A stretch of DNA of 64,000 nt from CAZUSO01 sp964622775 (lineage in GTDB: Bacteria > Bacteroidota > Bacteroidia > Chitinophagales > Chitinophagaceae), in contig CAZUSO010000005.1 in the NCBI GenBank assembly GCA_964622775.1, forward strand, positions 7,587-71,586. Direction: 5' to 3'. Position numbers and translations under genes: made by a program. The notes below the pieces were generated by a model. It had not been told where the DNA came from. It did no database searches and saw only the letters and a program-made list of their open reading frames with translations. How positions within the stretch are numbered: position 1 is the stretch's first letter; every line of letters begins with the position of its first letter. Shown here in pieces: positions 1-9,643 of the stretch.

Positions 1-684
1 GAAACTTTCCCGGCATCGGAAGGCTTTTTTGCCTTTCAGGATACACAAACAGAAGAAGGCTTATTGCTGAATACCGATTCGGGCATATTTTTTGAGTTTG
101 TTCCCGCCCGGGAAATCGGGAAGGAAAATCCGACCCGTTTGTCTCTGAAAGAAGTGCAAACCGGAGTCAATTATGCTCTCGTCATCAATAGTAATGCCGG
201 CCTATGGGGCTATGATCTCGGGGATACGGTACGTTTCGTCAGCCTGAATCCATACCGGATTGTGGTGACTGGTCGCACCAAACATTATATCTCTGCTTTT
301 GGCGAACATGTTATTGCTGAAGAGGTAGAGCAGGCGCTCCTGGAAACTGCCCGTCGCCATAAGGCGAATATTGTGGAATTTACTGTTGCCCCTGTTGTAC
401 AAGCGGAGCACGAGCTGCCTTACCATGAATGGTTAGTAGAGTTTGATAAAACGCCCGGCGATATTAGTGGCTTCGCAAGGGAAGTGGATGATGAGCTGCG
501 GAAGCGGAATATTTATTATGATGATCTGATTCGGGGTAAAATATTACAAACGCTGAAGATCATTCCGCTCCGGGAGCATGCGTTTATTGATTATATGAAA
601 TCTATTGGAAAATTAGGCGGACAGAATAAGACGCCGCGTCTGAGCAACGACCGTAAATTGGCCGATGCGCTTAAAGTATTTTAA
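1..684 (+). CDS. GH3 auxin-responsive promoter family protein (3' part)
   Basis: The frame is open from the first base, so the start lies outside the window; about 227 C-terminal residues remain. They carry the family landmarks ASEGFFAFQD, a DSGIFFEFVP strand, YDLGDTVRF and a GRTKHYISAFGEH segment. These belong to the GH3 branch of the ANL adenylating enzymes. In plants GH3 proteins join acyl acids such as indole-acetate or jasmonate to amino acids. Bacteroidota homologues are common, but I know of no assigned substrate. The protein should be cytosolic, with no signal or membrane segment in the visible part. The last codons overlap the start of the paaD-type gene by 20 nt, which suggests translational coupling. 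Family assignment is firm; substrate is unknown. Confidence 0.85.
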   Translation, partial: ETFPASEGFFAFQDTQTEEGLLLNTDSGIFFEFVPAREIGKENPTRLSLKEVQTGVNYALVINSNAGLWGYDLGDTVRFVSLNPYRIVVTGRTKHYISAFGEHVIAEEVEQALLETARRHKANIVEFTVAPVVQAEHELPYHEWLVEFDKTPGDISGFAREVDDELRKRNIYYDDLIRGKILQTLKIIPLREHAFIDYMKSIGKLGGQNKTPRLSNDRKLADALKVF

Positions 685-1168
685 AGTGAACAGGGAACAG
701 ACATATGTGTGGTTAGGTGAAATTCCCGATCCGGAAATTCCGGTTGTATCCATCCTGGATTTGGGTATCGTACGAGACCTAAAGCTTGTGTCATCCGATG
801 AGGTGACTATAATAATAACGCCCACATACACTGGTTGCCCCGCGATGGATATTATTGCCATGCAGATACGAATGGCTTTGTTGGGCCGTGGCTTTAAACA
901 GGTGCATATTGAAATGCAGTTGCAGCCGGCTTGGACTTCAGACTGGATTACGGAAGGTGGCAAGGAAAAGATGAAAGCATTCGGCATTGCCCCCCCGCAA
1001 CGAAAATCAAGAGATGTTTTGGGCTTGTTTGAGGAGGATGAAGCTCCCTGCCCGAAATGCAATTCCCGCCATACGGAGCTGGTGAGCCGGTTCGGTGCTA
1101 CTTCCTGCAAATCGCTATACCGCTGCTTAGATTGTAAAGAACCGTTTGAACATTTTAAATGCCATTAA
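665..1168 (+). CDS. paaD: PaaD-like protein (MIP18/DUF59 domain plus zinc ribbon)
   Basis: 167 residues. An N-terminal MIP18/DUF59 domain is shown by IPDPEIPVVSILDLGIVRD and TPTYTGCPAMD, where the Cys of the TxTxxGCP motif is present. A C-terminal zinc ribbon follows (CPKC near residue 129, then CKSLYRCLDC and a terminal FKCH). This combination is typical of PaaD/PaaJ, the maturation factor thought to help assemble the di-iron centre of the PaaABCE phenylacetyl-CoA epoxidase. SufT-type homologues lack the ribbon. The start overlaps the GH3 gene by 20 nt in another frame, and no other paa gene is visible here. The other subunits may lie elsewhere, or the protein may serve another iron-dependent enzyme. 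A hairpin 370 nt downstream could end transcription. Confidence 0.8.
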   Translation: MRLKYFKVNREQTYVWLGEIPDPEIPVVSILDLGIVRDLKLVSSDEVTIIITPTYTGCPAMDIIAMQIRMALLGRGFKQVHIEMQLQPAWTSDWITEGGKEKMKAFGIAPPQRKSRDVLGLFEEDEAPCPKCNSRHTELVSRFGATSCKSLYRCLDCKEPFEHFKCH

Positions 1169-1614
1169 TTCTTGTGAAATAATCCTTCTATTTCCCTACG
1201 GGTTGCCTGCGCGACAAAAGAAGTCATATCATTGTGAAAAAAAGTGATGTCATTTTGCGTATGGCAAAAATGTGGTGTCATTTACCTTCGGTGATAAAAG
1301 TTCGACCGAAATTAGAATCATGTAGCGTTGCTTAAGGGAGCGGAGAATTGAAAATCGGAGAAGCCAAATCTCCCGGGCATATTGCGAGGTGGTGACGTAA
1401 GGTGTGACACATTGAGCAAGGTTCATCCAGGCGCAATTGGAGATTGCTCCATGCGGAAATTTTAATCAAGGTTACAAGTTCTGATGATTAAGATACCACC
1501 GGTTTCACTGATTTTGCATTTTTACTTAACAAAACACATAGCCCACGATTAAAATCGTGGGCTATTGCAAAATAAGGATTAAGCGTACCGGAGCGGTTTT
1601 CTCACCCCGCCTGC
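1169..1614. other. Intergenic region between convergent paaD and rpoB
   Basis: 446 nt without a gene I can support. The first 120 nt hold three degenerate copies of a motif like TGATGTCATTT (near 1209, 1234 and 1275). The rest is unremarkable apart from a perfect inverted repeat near 1540 (listed separately). A 38-codon frame on the minus strand (1165-1281) exists but overlaps these repeats and was not called. Confidence 0.6.
1539..1564 (-). terminator. 12-bp perfect inverted repeat; probable rpoB terminator or REP-like hairpin
   Basis: TAGCCCACGATT and AATCGTGGGCTA face each other across two A residues. Read on the minus strand, the hairpin lies 50 nt after the rpoB stop and is followed by a T-rich stretch (TGTGTTTTGTT), so it could terminate rpoB. 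The same type of 'agcccacga...tcgtgggct' palindrome is, to my knowledge, a recurrent intergenic repeat in many genomes, so a REP-like origin is also possible. Confidence 0.6.
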
Positions 1615-4600
1615 TTATTTATTTTCGAATGTCAGCTCAAGGCCTAATCCGCGCAATTCATGTACCAATACATTGAAAGATTCCGGGATGCCGGCTTTAG
1701 GCGTGTTGTCTCCTTTCACAATAGATTCATACGCCTTGGCACGACCGACAATATCATCTGATTTTACCGTGAGTAATTCCTGGAGAATATTGGATGCTCC
1801 GTAAGCTTCCAGCGCCCACACTTCCATTTCCCCGAAACGCTGTCCTCCAAACTGGGCTTTACCGCCTAAAGGCTGTTGGGTAATCAGGGAGTAGGGGCCG
1901 ATGGAACGGGCGTGCATCTTATCATCCACCATGTGGTGCAGTTTAATCATGTAAATGATTCCCACAGTAGCTTTCTGGTCGAAGCGTTCTCCGGTTTCAC
2001 CATCATACAGATAGGTATGACCGAAGGATGGCAGCTTAGCCTCCTGGATCAGTTCTCCTATCTCATCGCGGGATGCGCCGTCGAAGATCGCGGTAGCAAA
2101 ATTTAATCCTAATTTTTCACCGGCCCATCCCAGGATGGTTTCATATATCTGTCCGATATTCATCCGGGAAGGTACGCCCAGGGGATTCAGCACGATATCC
2201 ACCGGAGTTCCGTCTTCCAGGAACGGCATATCTTCCTGACGCACGATTCTGGCTACGATACCTTTATTTCCGTGACGACCCGCCATCTTATCGCCGACCT
2301 TCAGCTTACGCTTAACGGCCAGATAGACCTTAGCCAGTTTCAGTACACCGGTGGGCAATTCATCACCAATGGATAAGTTGAATTTTTCGCGTTTATACCG
2401 GCCTAATTCTTCATTATGCTTAATAGTATAGTTGTGCAGCAACTGATTAACCAGATCATCGGTTTCCGTGTCTCCGGTCCAGCCTAATGGATTGACATTC
2501 TGAAAATCTACGGAATTCAATACTTTCAGGGAGAACTTACCGCCTTTACTGATTACCGGTTCACCATAAGTATTGGTAACGCCTACAGAAGTTTTGTCCT
2601 GCAGCAGCACCTGCAATTTTTCCAGCAGCAGCTTCTTGATGGACTCAACATTCTGATGGTGTGCTTTCTCTATCTTATCTATCTCTGCCTTTTCCTTAAC
2701 CTTGGCATTCTTATCTTTCTTTGCACGCTGGAACAGCTTTTTATCAATGATCACCCCTTCCACTGACGGAGAGGCTTTCAGCGAAGCATCTTTGGCATCG
2801 CCGGCTTTATCACCGAATATGGCGCGTAGCAGTTTTTCTTCCGGAGTGGGATCGCTTTCACCTTTCGGCGTAATTTTACCGATCATGATATCACCTTCCT
2901 TCACATGAGCGCCAATACGGATGATACCGTTTTCATCCAAATCTTTAGTCGCTTCTTCGGAAATATTCGGGATATCGGCAGTCAGCTCTTCTTCGCCTAA
3001 TTTGGTGTCGCGCACTTCCAGCTCATATTCATCAATGTGTACGGAGGTAAATAAATCTTCACGTACTACTTTTTCATTGATCACGATGGCATCCTCGAAG
3101 TTATAACCCTTCCAGGGCATGAAGGCCACTTTCATATTCCGGCCTAATGCCAGCTCGCCGCCAACGGTAGAATAGCCCTGTGTCAGGAAATCGCCCTGCC
3201 TTACCTTTTGTCCTTTTTTTACCGCCGGACTCAGGTTGATGCAGGTGCTTTGGTTGGTCTTTTTGTATTTGGTAAGCTTGTATATCTTCAGGTCATCCTC
3301 GAACGATACTAAGCGTTGCTTTGCATTGCGGTCATAGCGTACATGAATCTCATTGGCATCCACAAATTCTACCACGCCATTTCCTTCCGCATGGATCTGG
3401 ATACGCGCATCGCGTGCGGCTTTGGCTTCCAGGCCGGTGCCGACTATGGGGGCCTGCGGACGAATCAGGGGAACTGCCTGACGCTGCATGTTGGATCCCA
3501 TCAGGGCACGGTTGGCATCATCGTGTTCCAGGAACGGGATGAGTGATGCGGAGAGGCCCACAATCTGGTTGGGTGCCACGTCCATATATTCCACTTCTTC
3601 CTTTTCCAGGATAGGAAAATCGCCGGTTTCGCGTGATTTGATCTTATCTTCTAAGAAATTGCCTTTTTCATCTAAGGGCACATTGGCCTGGGCGATCCTT
3701 TTATCATCTTCTTCTTCGGCGCTCAGGTAAAATTCTTTTTTCAAATCCACCCTGCCGTCTTTTACTTTACGATAAGGCGTTTCAATAAAGCCCATATCGT
3801 TGATCTTGGCATGCACGCAAAGGGTGGAGATTAAACCGATATTCGGCCCTTCCGGAGTTTCAATCGTACAAAGGCGACCATAGTGGGAGTAGTGTACGTC
3901 ACGCACTTCAAAGCCTGCACGCTCGCGGCTCAGACCACCGGGTCCGAGTGCCGAAATACGGCGTTTGTGTGTAATCTCAGACAGTGGATTGGTTTGATCC
4001 AGGAACTGCGATAACTGTGAAGTACCGAAGAAAGAGTTGATCACTGAACTTAAGGTACGCGCATTGATCAGGTCAATCGGGGTAAACACTTCATTATCCC
4101 GGACGTTCATCCGTTCGCGAATAGTACGGGCCATCCGGGCCAGACCTACACCGAACTGGGCATACAGTTGTTCTCCAACGGTACGTACACGACGGTTGCT
4201 CAGGTGATCAATATCGTCAATTTCCGCCTTACCGTTAGAAAGCTGTACTAAGTATTTTATGATGGAAATAATATCGTCCTTGGTCAATACTTTTTTCTCA
4301 TTGGACATATCATGTCCCAGCTTGCGGTTGATCTTGTAACGACCCACTTCGCCCAGGTCATAACGTTTGTCGCTGAAGAACAGCTTATCAATAATGCCAC
4401 GCGCGGTTTCATCATCCGGAGCATCGCTGCCGCGCAACTGGCGATAGATATGCTGTACGGCTTCTAATTCCGAGTTGGAAGTATCTTTGTTTAAGGTATT
4501 GTAGATAATGGAATAATCGCCACTCACATCTTCTTTCTGGATGAAAACGGTTTCAATGCCCATTTCGGCAATCATGTCAATATTGTCTTCATCCAGCACA

Positions 4601-5436
4601 CTGTCGCGCTCCAGGATCACTTCATTACGTTCGATGGATACTACTTCACCGGTATCTTCATCCACGAAATCTTCTGTCCAGCTCCGCAGTACGCGGGCTG
4701 CAAGGCGACGATCAATATTTTCGGTCAGTGTTTTCTTATCGGCCTTCACCTCATCAGCCATTCCGAATAATTCCAGGATGTCCTTATCGGTTTCAAACCC
4801 TATAGAGCGAAGCAAAGTGGTTACGGGGAATTTTTTCTTACGGTCGATGTAGGCATACATCACATTATTGATGTCGGTAGCAAATTCCATCCATGCGCCC
4901 TTGAACGGGATTACACGGGCAGAATAAATCTTCGTACCATTGGGGTGAGTGCTTTGTCCGAAAAACACGCCGGGGGAACGGTGTAATTGCGAAACCACCA
5001 CACGTTCCGCACCATTGATCACAAAGGTTCCGCGCGGGGTCATATAAGGGATATTCCCCAGGAACACATCCTGAACAATCGTCTCGAAATCTACGTGTTC
5101 TTCATCATTACAGCTCAGGCGCAATTTGGCTTTTAACGGAACTGAATAAGTCAGACCCCGCTCCATACATTCTTCGATAGAATAGCGTGGCGGATCAATG
5201 AAATAGTCTAAAAATTCCAGCACAAATATATTGCGGGTATCCGATATCGGGAAATTTTCTTTAAACACCCGGAACAGCCCTTCGTTATTCCGTTTGTCGG
5301 GCGTTGTTTCTAACTGGAAAAAATCCTGAAATGACTGCAACTGAATCGCCAGTAAATCCGGTGTGTCGGCCACGTCATGGATTTTTGCAAAGTTGACCCT
5401 TCCTGATGCAGTGCGCTTGCTTGTAATAGAAGACAT
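1615..5436 (-). CDS. rpoB: DNA-directed RNA polymerase subunit beta
   Basis: 1273 residues, the normal size for Bacteroidota, complete from [16 protein letters not shown] to the C-terminal LELTFENK. It is the catalytic beta subunit of RNA polymerase. Visible landmarks are the rifampicin-pocket region at about residues 470-500 ([20 protein letters not shown], then RISALGPGG) and [12 protein letters not shown] near the C-terminus. The residues equivalent to E. coli D516, H526 and S531 are wild type, so rifampicin sensitivity is expected. Neighbours are odd: no rpoC follows (paaD converges on the other strand) and no rplJ/rplL precedes. A promoter with both consensus elements lies about 150 nt upstream, leaving a leader of about 140 nt. 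An inverted repeat 50 nt after the stop is the likely terminator. Confidence 0.98.
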   Translation of the reverse strand: MSSITSKRTASGRVNFAKIHDVADTPDLLAIQLQSFQDFFQLETTPDKRNNEGLFRVFKENFPISDTRNIFVLEFLDYFIDPPRYSIEECMERGLTYSVPLKAKLRLSCNDEEHVDFETIVQDVFLGNIPYMTPRGTFVINGAERVVVSQLHRSPGVFFGQSTHPNGTKIYSARVIPFKGAWMEFATDINNVMYAYIDRKKKFPVTTLLRSIGFETDKDILELFGMADEVKADKKTLTENIDRRLAARVLRSWTEDFVDEDTGEVVSIERNEVILERDSVLDEDNIDMIAEMGIETVFIQKEDVSGDYSIIYNTLNKDTSNSELEAVQHIYRQLRGSDAPDDETARGIIDKLFFSDKRYDLGEVGRYKINRKLGHDMSNEKKVLTKDDIISIIKYLVQLSNGKAEIDDIDHLSNRRVRTVGEQLYAQFGVGLARMARTIRERMNVRDNEVFTPIDLINARTLSSVINSFFGTSQLSQFLDQTNPLSEITHKRRISALGPGGLSRERAGFEVRDVHYSHYGRLCTIETPEGPNIGLISTLCVHAKINDMGFIETPYRKVKDGRVDLKKEFYLSAEEEDDKRIAQANVPLDEKGNFLEDKIKSRETGDFPILEKEEVEYMDVAPNQIVGLSASLIPFLEHDDANRALMGSNMQRQAVPLIRPQAPIVGTGLEAKAARDARIQIHAEGNGVVEFVDANEIHVRYDRNAKQRLVSFEDDLKIYKLTKYKKTNQSTCINLSPAVKKGQKVRQGDFLTQGYSTVGGELALGRNMKVAFMPWKGYNFEDAIVINEKVVREDLFTSVHIDEYELEVRDTKLGEEELTADIPNISEEATKDLDENGIIRIGAHVKEGDIMIGKITPKGESDPTPEEKLLRAIFGDKAGDAKDASLKASPSVEGVIIDKKLFQRAKKDKNAKVKEKAEIDKIEKAHHQNVESIKKLLLEKLQVLLQDKTSVGVTNTYGEPVISKGGKFSLKVLNSVDFQNVNPLGWTGDTETDDLVNQLLHNYTIKHNEELGRYKREKFNLSIGDELPTGVLKLAKVYLAVKRKLKVGDKMAGRHGNKGIVARIVRQEDMPFLEDGTPVDIVLNPLGVPSRMNIGQIYETILGWAGEKLGLNFATAIFDGASRDEIGELIQEAKLPSFGHTYLYDGETGERFDQKATVGIIYMIKLHHMVDDKMHARSIGPYSLITQQPLGGKAQFGGQRFGEMEVWALEAYGASNILQELLTVKSDDIVGRAKAYESIVKGDNTPKAGIPESFNVLVHELRGLGLELTFENK

Positions 5437-5581
5437 AGTAACTTTTATAAAGTTTTACGTATAAAATAAAATAAACCCACTACAAAAAATAGAATTTTTT
5501 GCGGTAAGTTTAGCTATGAGAATCAATAATTTGGATAAATTGGAATAATTGCACGTACGTTTTATCCCCAATTTGGGACGG

Positions 5582-5612
5582 CAAAGATAGGAAAATGCGT
5601 GTAACCGGCAAA
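5582..5612 (-). promoter_or_regulatory. rpoB promoter (Bacteroidota type)
   Basis: On the minus strand TTTG (5609-5612) is followed after 19 nt by TATCTTTG (5582-5589). This matches the Bacteroidota sigma-ABfr consensus TTTG-N19/21-TAnnTTTG exactly. The predicted start near 5576 leaves a leader of about 140 nt before the rpoB ATG, long enough for leader control, though I see no named element in it. Confidence 0.75.
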
Positions 5613-5693
5613 ATTTATTCCAAAAGTCACTTTTTTGTAAAAATTTTAGGAATTCCGGATGGGTAAAAAAATAAAACGGATTGGAGAAGTTAT

Positions 5694-6404
5694 TTAATCT
5701 TTTTGCGAAGATAAAACTTTCCGGAGTTCCGGTTCAGCCACTAAGCTGTTGGCATCCCAAATGACCTTTTGATTTTGATAGAGCTTCAAAACGGGTAGGG
5801 TAGTAACCTGAAGCGCCTTGCATAAGGCTTTATTTTCATCCACATTGATTCGGATGAGGGTTAGTTGGTCTTTTTGTTCTTTGGCGATCTTTTCCAGGTA
5901 GGGTTTCATTTTCTTGCAGGGTGCACACCAGTCGGCATAAAAATCAACCAGAACCAGCTTCCCGGTTTTGAGCAACGATTCATATTGCTTTAAGGTCATT
6001 CCCTCAGACACATTGCCGGCCATTACTTCGGGCAAATTGGCAGCGCGCCATTTCATCATGCCTCCGTCCATTTCGTAGATGGATGTATAGCCCTGTTTGC
6101 TCATGGACTCTGCCGCTGCCGCACTTCGTCCGCCGCTCAGGCAATAGATGAAAACGGGCTTCGACCGGTCTAATGCCTTGATTTGATCCTGAAACTGAGC
6201 GCCGTTCCAGTTGATATTGAGCGCATCTTTCAAGTGACCTTTCTGAAACTCTTCCGGGCTGCGTACATCCACAATCTGCGCATCCGGAGTTTGTTGGATT
6301 TTTTTCGCAAAATCAATAGCGGAAAGCGATACCGTTGCATGCTGGCTATAGCCGGAAACGGCTGTAATTACGCCTGCTAAAAGGAATAACAGAATCTTGT
6401 ACAT
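5694..6404 (-). CDS. Periplasmic rhodanese-thioredoxin fusion protein
   Basis: 236 residues with an N-terminal signal peptide (hydrophobic residues 3-18). Residues about 25-125 form a rhodanese domain with active-site loop CLSGGRS (Cys88). Residues about 135-235 form a thioredoxin fold with WCAPC (Cys160 and Cys163) and the cis-Pro segment TTLPVL. The protein probably acts in the periplasm, either coupling sulfur transfer to a dithiol redox centre or serving as an oxidant-defence thiol protein; partners are unknown. Both catalytic cysteines are intact. It stands alone between rpoB and rpsO on the same strand, with its own upstream region (TACCTTTA at a plausible -7 position). An alternative is cytochrome-c or disulfide-repair service, which the sequence cannot decide. 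Confidence 0.85.
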   Translation of the reverse strand: MYKILLFLLAGVITAVSGYSQHATVSLSAIDFAKKIQQTPDAQIVDVRSPEEFQKGHLKDALNINWNGAQFQDQIKALDRSKPVFIYCLSGGRSAAAAESMSKQGYTSIYEMDGGMMKWRAANLPEVMAGNVSEGMTLKQYESLLKTGKLVLVDFYADWCAPCKKMKPYLEKIAKEQKDQLTLIRINVDENKALCKALQVTTLPVLKLYQNQKVIWDANSLVAEPELRKVLSSQKD

Positions 6405-6500
6405 TCTTTTTCGGTTTTTGAATCTTTATGTTGTTATGACCGGATAAAGGTAATAAAAATACTTTTGGGTTGCAGAAAATCCGTAATTCAGGCTGGCGTC

Positions 6501-6540
6501 AAAAAAATATTCCCGGTGGGCTATAAACCTCACCGGGAAT
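6501..6540 (-). terminator. Rho-independent terminator after rpsO
   Basis: On the minus strand ATTCCCGGTG (6531-6540) pairs with CACCGGGAAT (6509-6518) across a 12-nt loop and is followed by seven T residues (6501-6507). It begins 21 nt after the rpsO stop. Confidence 0.85.
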
Positions 6541-6560
6541 CATATCGGTAAAAATTAATA

Positions 6561-6839
6561 TTATTTACGCAAGCCTAATTGAGCAATTAGCTGGCGATAA
6601 CCTTCCAGATTGGTTTTGCTCAGGTACTGTAATAATTGTTTGCGTTGACCAACCATTTTGATTAGCCCGCGGTTGGAAGAATGATCTTTCGCATTGCCAT
6701 TCTTAATATGGGCGGAAATATGATTGATGCGCTCCGTTAATAAAGCAATTTGTCCTTCAATGGAGCCGGTATTCTTTTCTGAGCCACCGTATGTTTTAAA
6801 AATATTGGCCGTTTTTGCGGCGATGGTTGCGTTAGCCAT
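6561..6839 (-). CDS. rpsO: 30S ribosomal protein S15
   Basis: 92 residues, matching the S15 family (usually 89-90) with typical segments [35 protein letters not shown] and a C-terminal [10 protein letters not shown]15 binds 16S rRNA helices 20-22 early in assembly of the small-subunit platform. The gene is monocistronic here: a promoter with both consensus elements lies just upstream and a strong terminator just downstream. In many bacteria pnp follows rpsO; it does not here. Confidence 0.97.
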   Translation of the reverse strand: MANATIAAKTANIFKTYGGSEKNTGSIEGQIALLTERINHISAHIKNGNAKDHSSNRGLIKMVGQRKQLLQYLSKTNLEGYRQLIAQLGLRK

Positions 6840-6885
6840 TACTGATTTCCTCTGTTAAAATTTGTGATTTGCTTTTTTAAGGCTG

Positions 6886-6917
6886 CAAATGTAGGGAATA
6901 TTTTTATAATGATCAAA
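6886..6917 (-). promoter_or_regulatory. rpsO promoter (Bacteroidota type)
   Basis: Minus strand: TTTG (6914-6917), a 20-nt spacer, then TACATTTG (6886-6893), an exact match to TTTG-N20-TAnnTTTG. The leader before the ATG is about 40 nt. Confidence 0.8.
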
Positions 6918-6962
6918 ATTATTCTATTTCATTTGCAGCCCTTTTCAGGCCGGGTCTGATGA

Positions 6963-9524
6963 TTATTGTTCGGTCTTTGCCTTACTTTCGCCCTTATCTT
7001 TTAATGCTTTAAATACGATCTTGTCATTTTTGGTATCAAAATCGGCCAATACCTTATCGCCTTCCTTAATCGTATGGTTCAGGATTTCTTCTGCCAGCGG
7101 ATCTTCGAGATATTTCTGAATGGCCCGGTGCAGCGGTCTTGCCCCAAACTGTTGATCATATCCTTTAGTCGCAATATATTTGCGTGCCGCCGGAGTCAGT
7201 TCCAGTTTAAACCCTAATGCTCCCAGCCGTTTTAATACATCATCCATAATAATGTCGATGATCTCACTGATATGTTCTTCATTCAGCGAATTAAAGATGA
7301 CCACATCATCGATCCGGTTTAAAAACTCCGGACTGAAAGTGCGTTTCAGCGCTTTTTCAATAACTGCCCTGCTGTTTTCCTCTGAACCGGCTACTTTAGC
7401 GCTGGTGGCAAAACCCACTCCATCGCCAAAATCTTTCAACTGACGGGCGCCGATATTAGAAGTCATGATAATGATGGTATTCTTGAAATCCACTTTACGT
7501 CCCAGCCCGTCTGTCAACTGGCCTTCATCTAATACCTGTAGCAGGATATTGAAGATGTCTGGATGCGCTTTTTCAATTTCATCCAATAATACTACGGAGT
7601 AAGGCTTGCGGCGTATTTTTTCCGTAAGCTGTCCACCCTCTTCATAACCTACATATCCGGGAGGCGCTCCTATCAGGCGGCTGAGGGAGAATTTCTCCAT
7701 GTATTCACTCATATCCATGCGGATAAGCGTATCATCGCTGTCAAACAGATATCGCGCGAGCGCTTTGGCTAATTCGGTTTTTCCTACACCGGTTGGTCCC
7801 AGGAAAATAAAAGTTCCAATGGGTTTTTTGGGATCTTTCAATCCTACCCGGTTTCGCTGAATGGCTTTCACCACTTTTGCAATAGCTTCATCCTGCCCTA
7901 CGACTTTTGCTTTCAGGTCGGTACCCATTCGGCGCAGCTTTTCGCTTTCGGCTTCCACCATGCGCATTACCGGGATGCCGGTCATCATGCTCACCACTTC
8001 GGCAATGTCTTCCTCATGGATTGGATAACGTTTGTGTTTTACTTCTTCTTCCCATGCAGCTTTGGCCTTTTCCAATTCTTCGCCGAAGCGTTTTTCCTTA
8101 TCCCGTAAGGCTGCAGCCTCTTCAAAACGCTGACTTTTCACTACTTTATTTTTTTCCAGCTTGATATCTTCGATCTTTTTTTCCAGATCTACGATATTCT
8201 GAGGCACATTGATATTCTTCAGGTGAACGCGCGCGCCCACTTCATCCAGCACGTCAATAGCCTTGTCCGGCAGCAGGCGGTCGGTCATATAGCGGTCGCT
8301 CAGTTTCACACAGGCTTCGATGGCGTCTTCATCATAACTGACATTATGAAACTCTTCGTATTTCGGACGGATATTGTTGAGGATGGTGATGGTCTCTTCC
8401 ACACTTGGCGGATCTACTACTACTTTCTGAAAGCGTCGATCCAACGCGCCGTCCTTTTCGATATACATCCGGTATTCATCAAGGGTAGAAGCGCCGATGC
8501 ACTGCAATTCTCCGCGGGAAAGTGCGGGCTTGAATATATTGGAAGCGTCCAGAGAGCCGGAAGCGCCGCCCGCGCCAACAATGGTATGAATTTCATCAAT
8601 GAACAGAATCACATCCCTGTTTTTTTCCAGTTCATTCATAATGGCCTTCATGCGTTCTTCAAACTGACCACGATATTTTGTGCCTGCCACAAGGGCGGCC
8701 AAATCCAGACTGATGACCCTTTTATCAAACAGCACGCGGGAAACCTTTCGCTGCACGATACGCAGGGCCAGCCCTTCCACGATAGCGGTTTTGCCGACAC
8801 CCGGCTCTCCGATCAGTATCGGGTTATTTTTCTTGCGGCGGGACAGAATCTGTGATACCCGTTCAATTTCCTTTTCCCGTCCAACGATGGGATCCAGATT
8901 GCCCAACTCTGCCAGGCGGGTGATATCCCGACCAAAGTTGTCTAAAACCGGTGTCTTGGATTTGGAATTTCCGGCAGCCCCTGCCCTTTGCTGACGCTGA
9001 TACTGCCTGCGTTCATCGTCGTCAAATTCTTCAGAACCGGGATCATTGGGATATTCCGACCTGGGTAATTCCGTAGCCGTTTCGCCACCCTGTAAAATGC
9101 TGAGTTCGCCTTTAAAACGTTCGTAATCCACTGCATAGTTATTTAAAATCTGTGCAGCCGGGTTGTCCTTGTTTTTGAGAATGGAAAGCATCAGATGCTC
9201 TGACTCAACGGTAGTATGACGGAGCGCTTTTGCTTCCAGCACGGTAATTCTGATTACTTTTTCTGCCTGACGGGTTAAGGGCAGACTATTGACTTGGGTA
9301 TCTGCATGAGTACCCTTTCCTTTAATCGCAAATTCTATATCCTTTCGTAAGTCATGTAAGTCAACATCCATTGATTGCAATATCCGAACCGCCAATCCTT
9401 CACCGTCACGTATCAGGCCGAGCAGCAGGTGCTCCGTGCCAATAAAATCATTACCCAGACGCAGCGCTTCTTCCCTGCTGTAGGATATGATTTCCTTGAC
9501 TTTTAATGAGAAGTTTGAATCCAT
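6963..9524 (-). CDS. clpC: ATP-dependent Clp protease ATP-binding subunit ClpC
   Basis: 853 residues from the preferred start [13 protein letters not shown]; an in-frame ATG 15 codons upstream gives no family-like sequence. The N-domain has two Clp repeats (about 1-145). AAA-1 carries GEPGVGKT near residue 237 and the arginine-rich [12 protein letters not shown] lead-in. A UVR/M-type middle segment (about 415-480) follows, then AAA-2 with GPTGVGKT near 575 and a D2-small C-terminus. The UVR segment and overall order mark ClpC rather than ClpB. It unfolds substrates for ClpP, which is not in the window. The gene is preceded by a near-palindromic operator-like sequence (9566-9597). FUSC lies upstream on the same strand with a gap of about 120 nt. 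Confidence 0.95.
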   Translation of the reverse strand: MDSNFSLKVKEIISYSREEALRLGNDFIGTEHLLLGLIRDGEGLAVRILQSMDVDLHDLRKDIEFAIKGKGTHADTQVNSLPLTRQAEKVIRITVLEAKALRHTTVESEHLMLSILKNKDNPAAQILNNYAVDYERFKGELSILQGGETATELPRSEYPNDPGSEEFDDDERRQYQRQQRAGAAGNSKSKTPVLDNFGRDITRLAELGNLDPIVGREKEIERVSQILSRRKKNNPILIGEPGVGKTAIVEGLALRIVQRKVSRVLFDKRVISLDLAALVAGTKYRGQFEERMKAIMNELEKNRDVILFIDEIHTIVGAGGASGSLDASNIFKPALSRGELQCIGASTLDEYRMYIEKDGALDRRFQKVVVDPPSVEETITILNNIRPKYEEFHNVSYDEDAIEACVKLSDRYMTDRLLPDKAIDVLDEVGARVHLKNINVPQNIVDLEKKIEDIKLEKNKVVKSQRFEEAAALRDKEKRFGEELEKAKAAWEEEVKHKRYPIHEEDIAEVVSMMTGIPVMRMVEAESEKLRRMGTDLKAKVVGQDEAIAKVVKAIQRNRVGLKDPKKPIGTFIFLGPTGVGKTELAKALARYLFDSDDTLIRMDMSEYMEKFSLSRLIGAPPGYVGYEEGGQLTEKIRRKPYSVVLLDEIEKAHPDIFNILLQVLDEGQLTDGLGRKVDFKNTIIIMTSNIGARQLKDFGDGVGFATSAKVAGSEENSRAVIEKALKRTFSPEFLNRIDDVVIFNSLNEEHISEIIDIIMDDVLKRLGALGFKLELTPAARKYIATKGYDQQFGARPLHRAIQKYLEDPLAEEILNHTIKEGDKVLADFDTKNDKIVFKALKDKGESKAKTEQ

Positions 9525-9565
9525 ATTGTATAAAATTGTTTGAAGTATTACTTTATTGGAAAGTT

Positions 9566-9597
9566 GCAATTATCATACCAGAATATGATATAATTGC
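9566..9597. promoter_or_regulatory. Operator-like inverted repeat upstream of clpC
   Basis: GCAATTATCATA (9566-9577) is mirrored by TATGATATAATTGC (9584-9597), with a two-base insertion in one arm and a 6-nt centre. It lies 42 nt upstream of the preferred clpC ATG, just downstream of a weak -7 candidate (TACCTTAG, about 9599-9606). This suits a repressor or stress-regulator site. No T-run follows, so it is not a terminator for the upstream FUSC gene. Confidence 0.4.
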
Positions 9598-9643
9598 TAA
9601 GGTAAACATTTTTACATATTCCAATGCCTTTTTGACATAAAGC

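Noticed and set aside
1165..1281. 38-residue minus-strand frame between paaD and rpoB
   Set aside because: It is short, overlaps the paaD stop codon and consists of degenerate repeats of a TGATGTCATTT-like motif, so a protein is unlikely.
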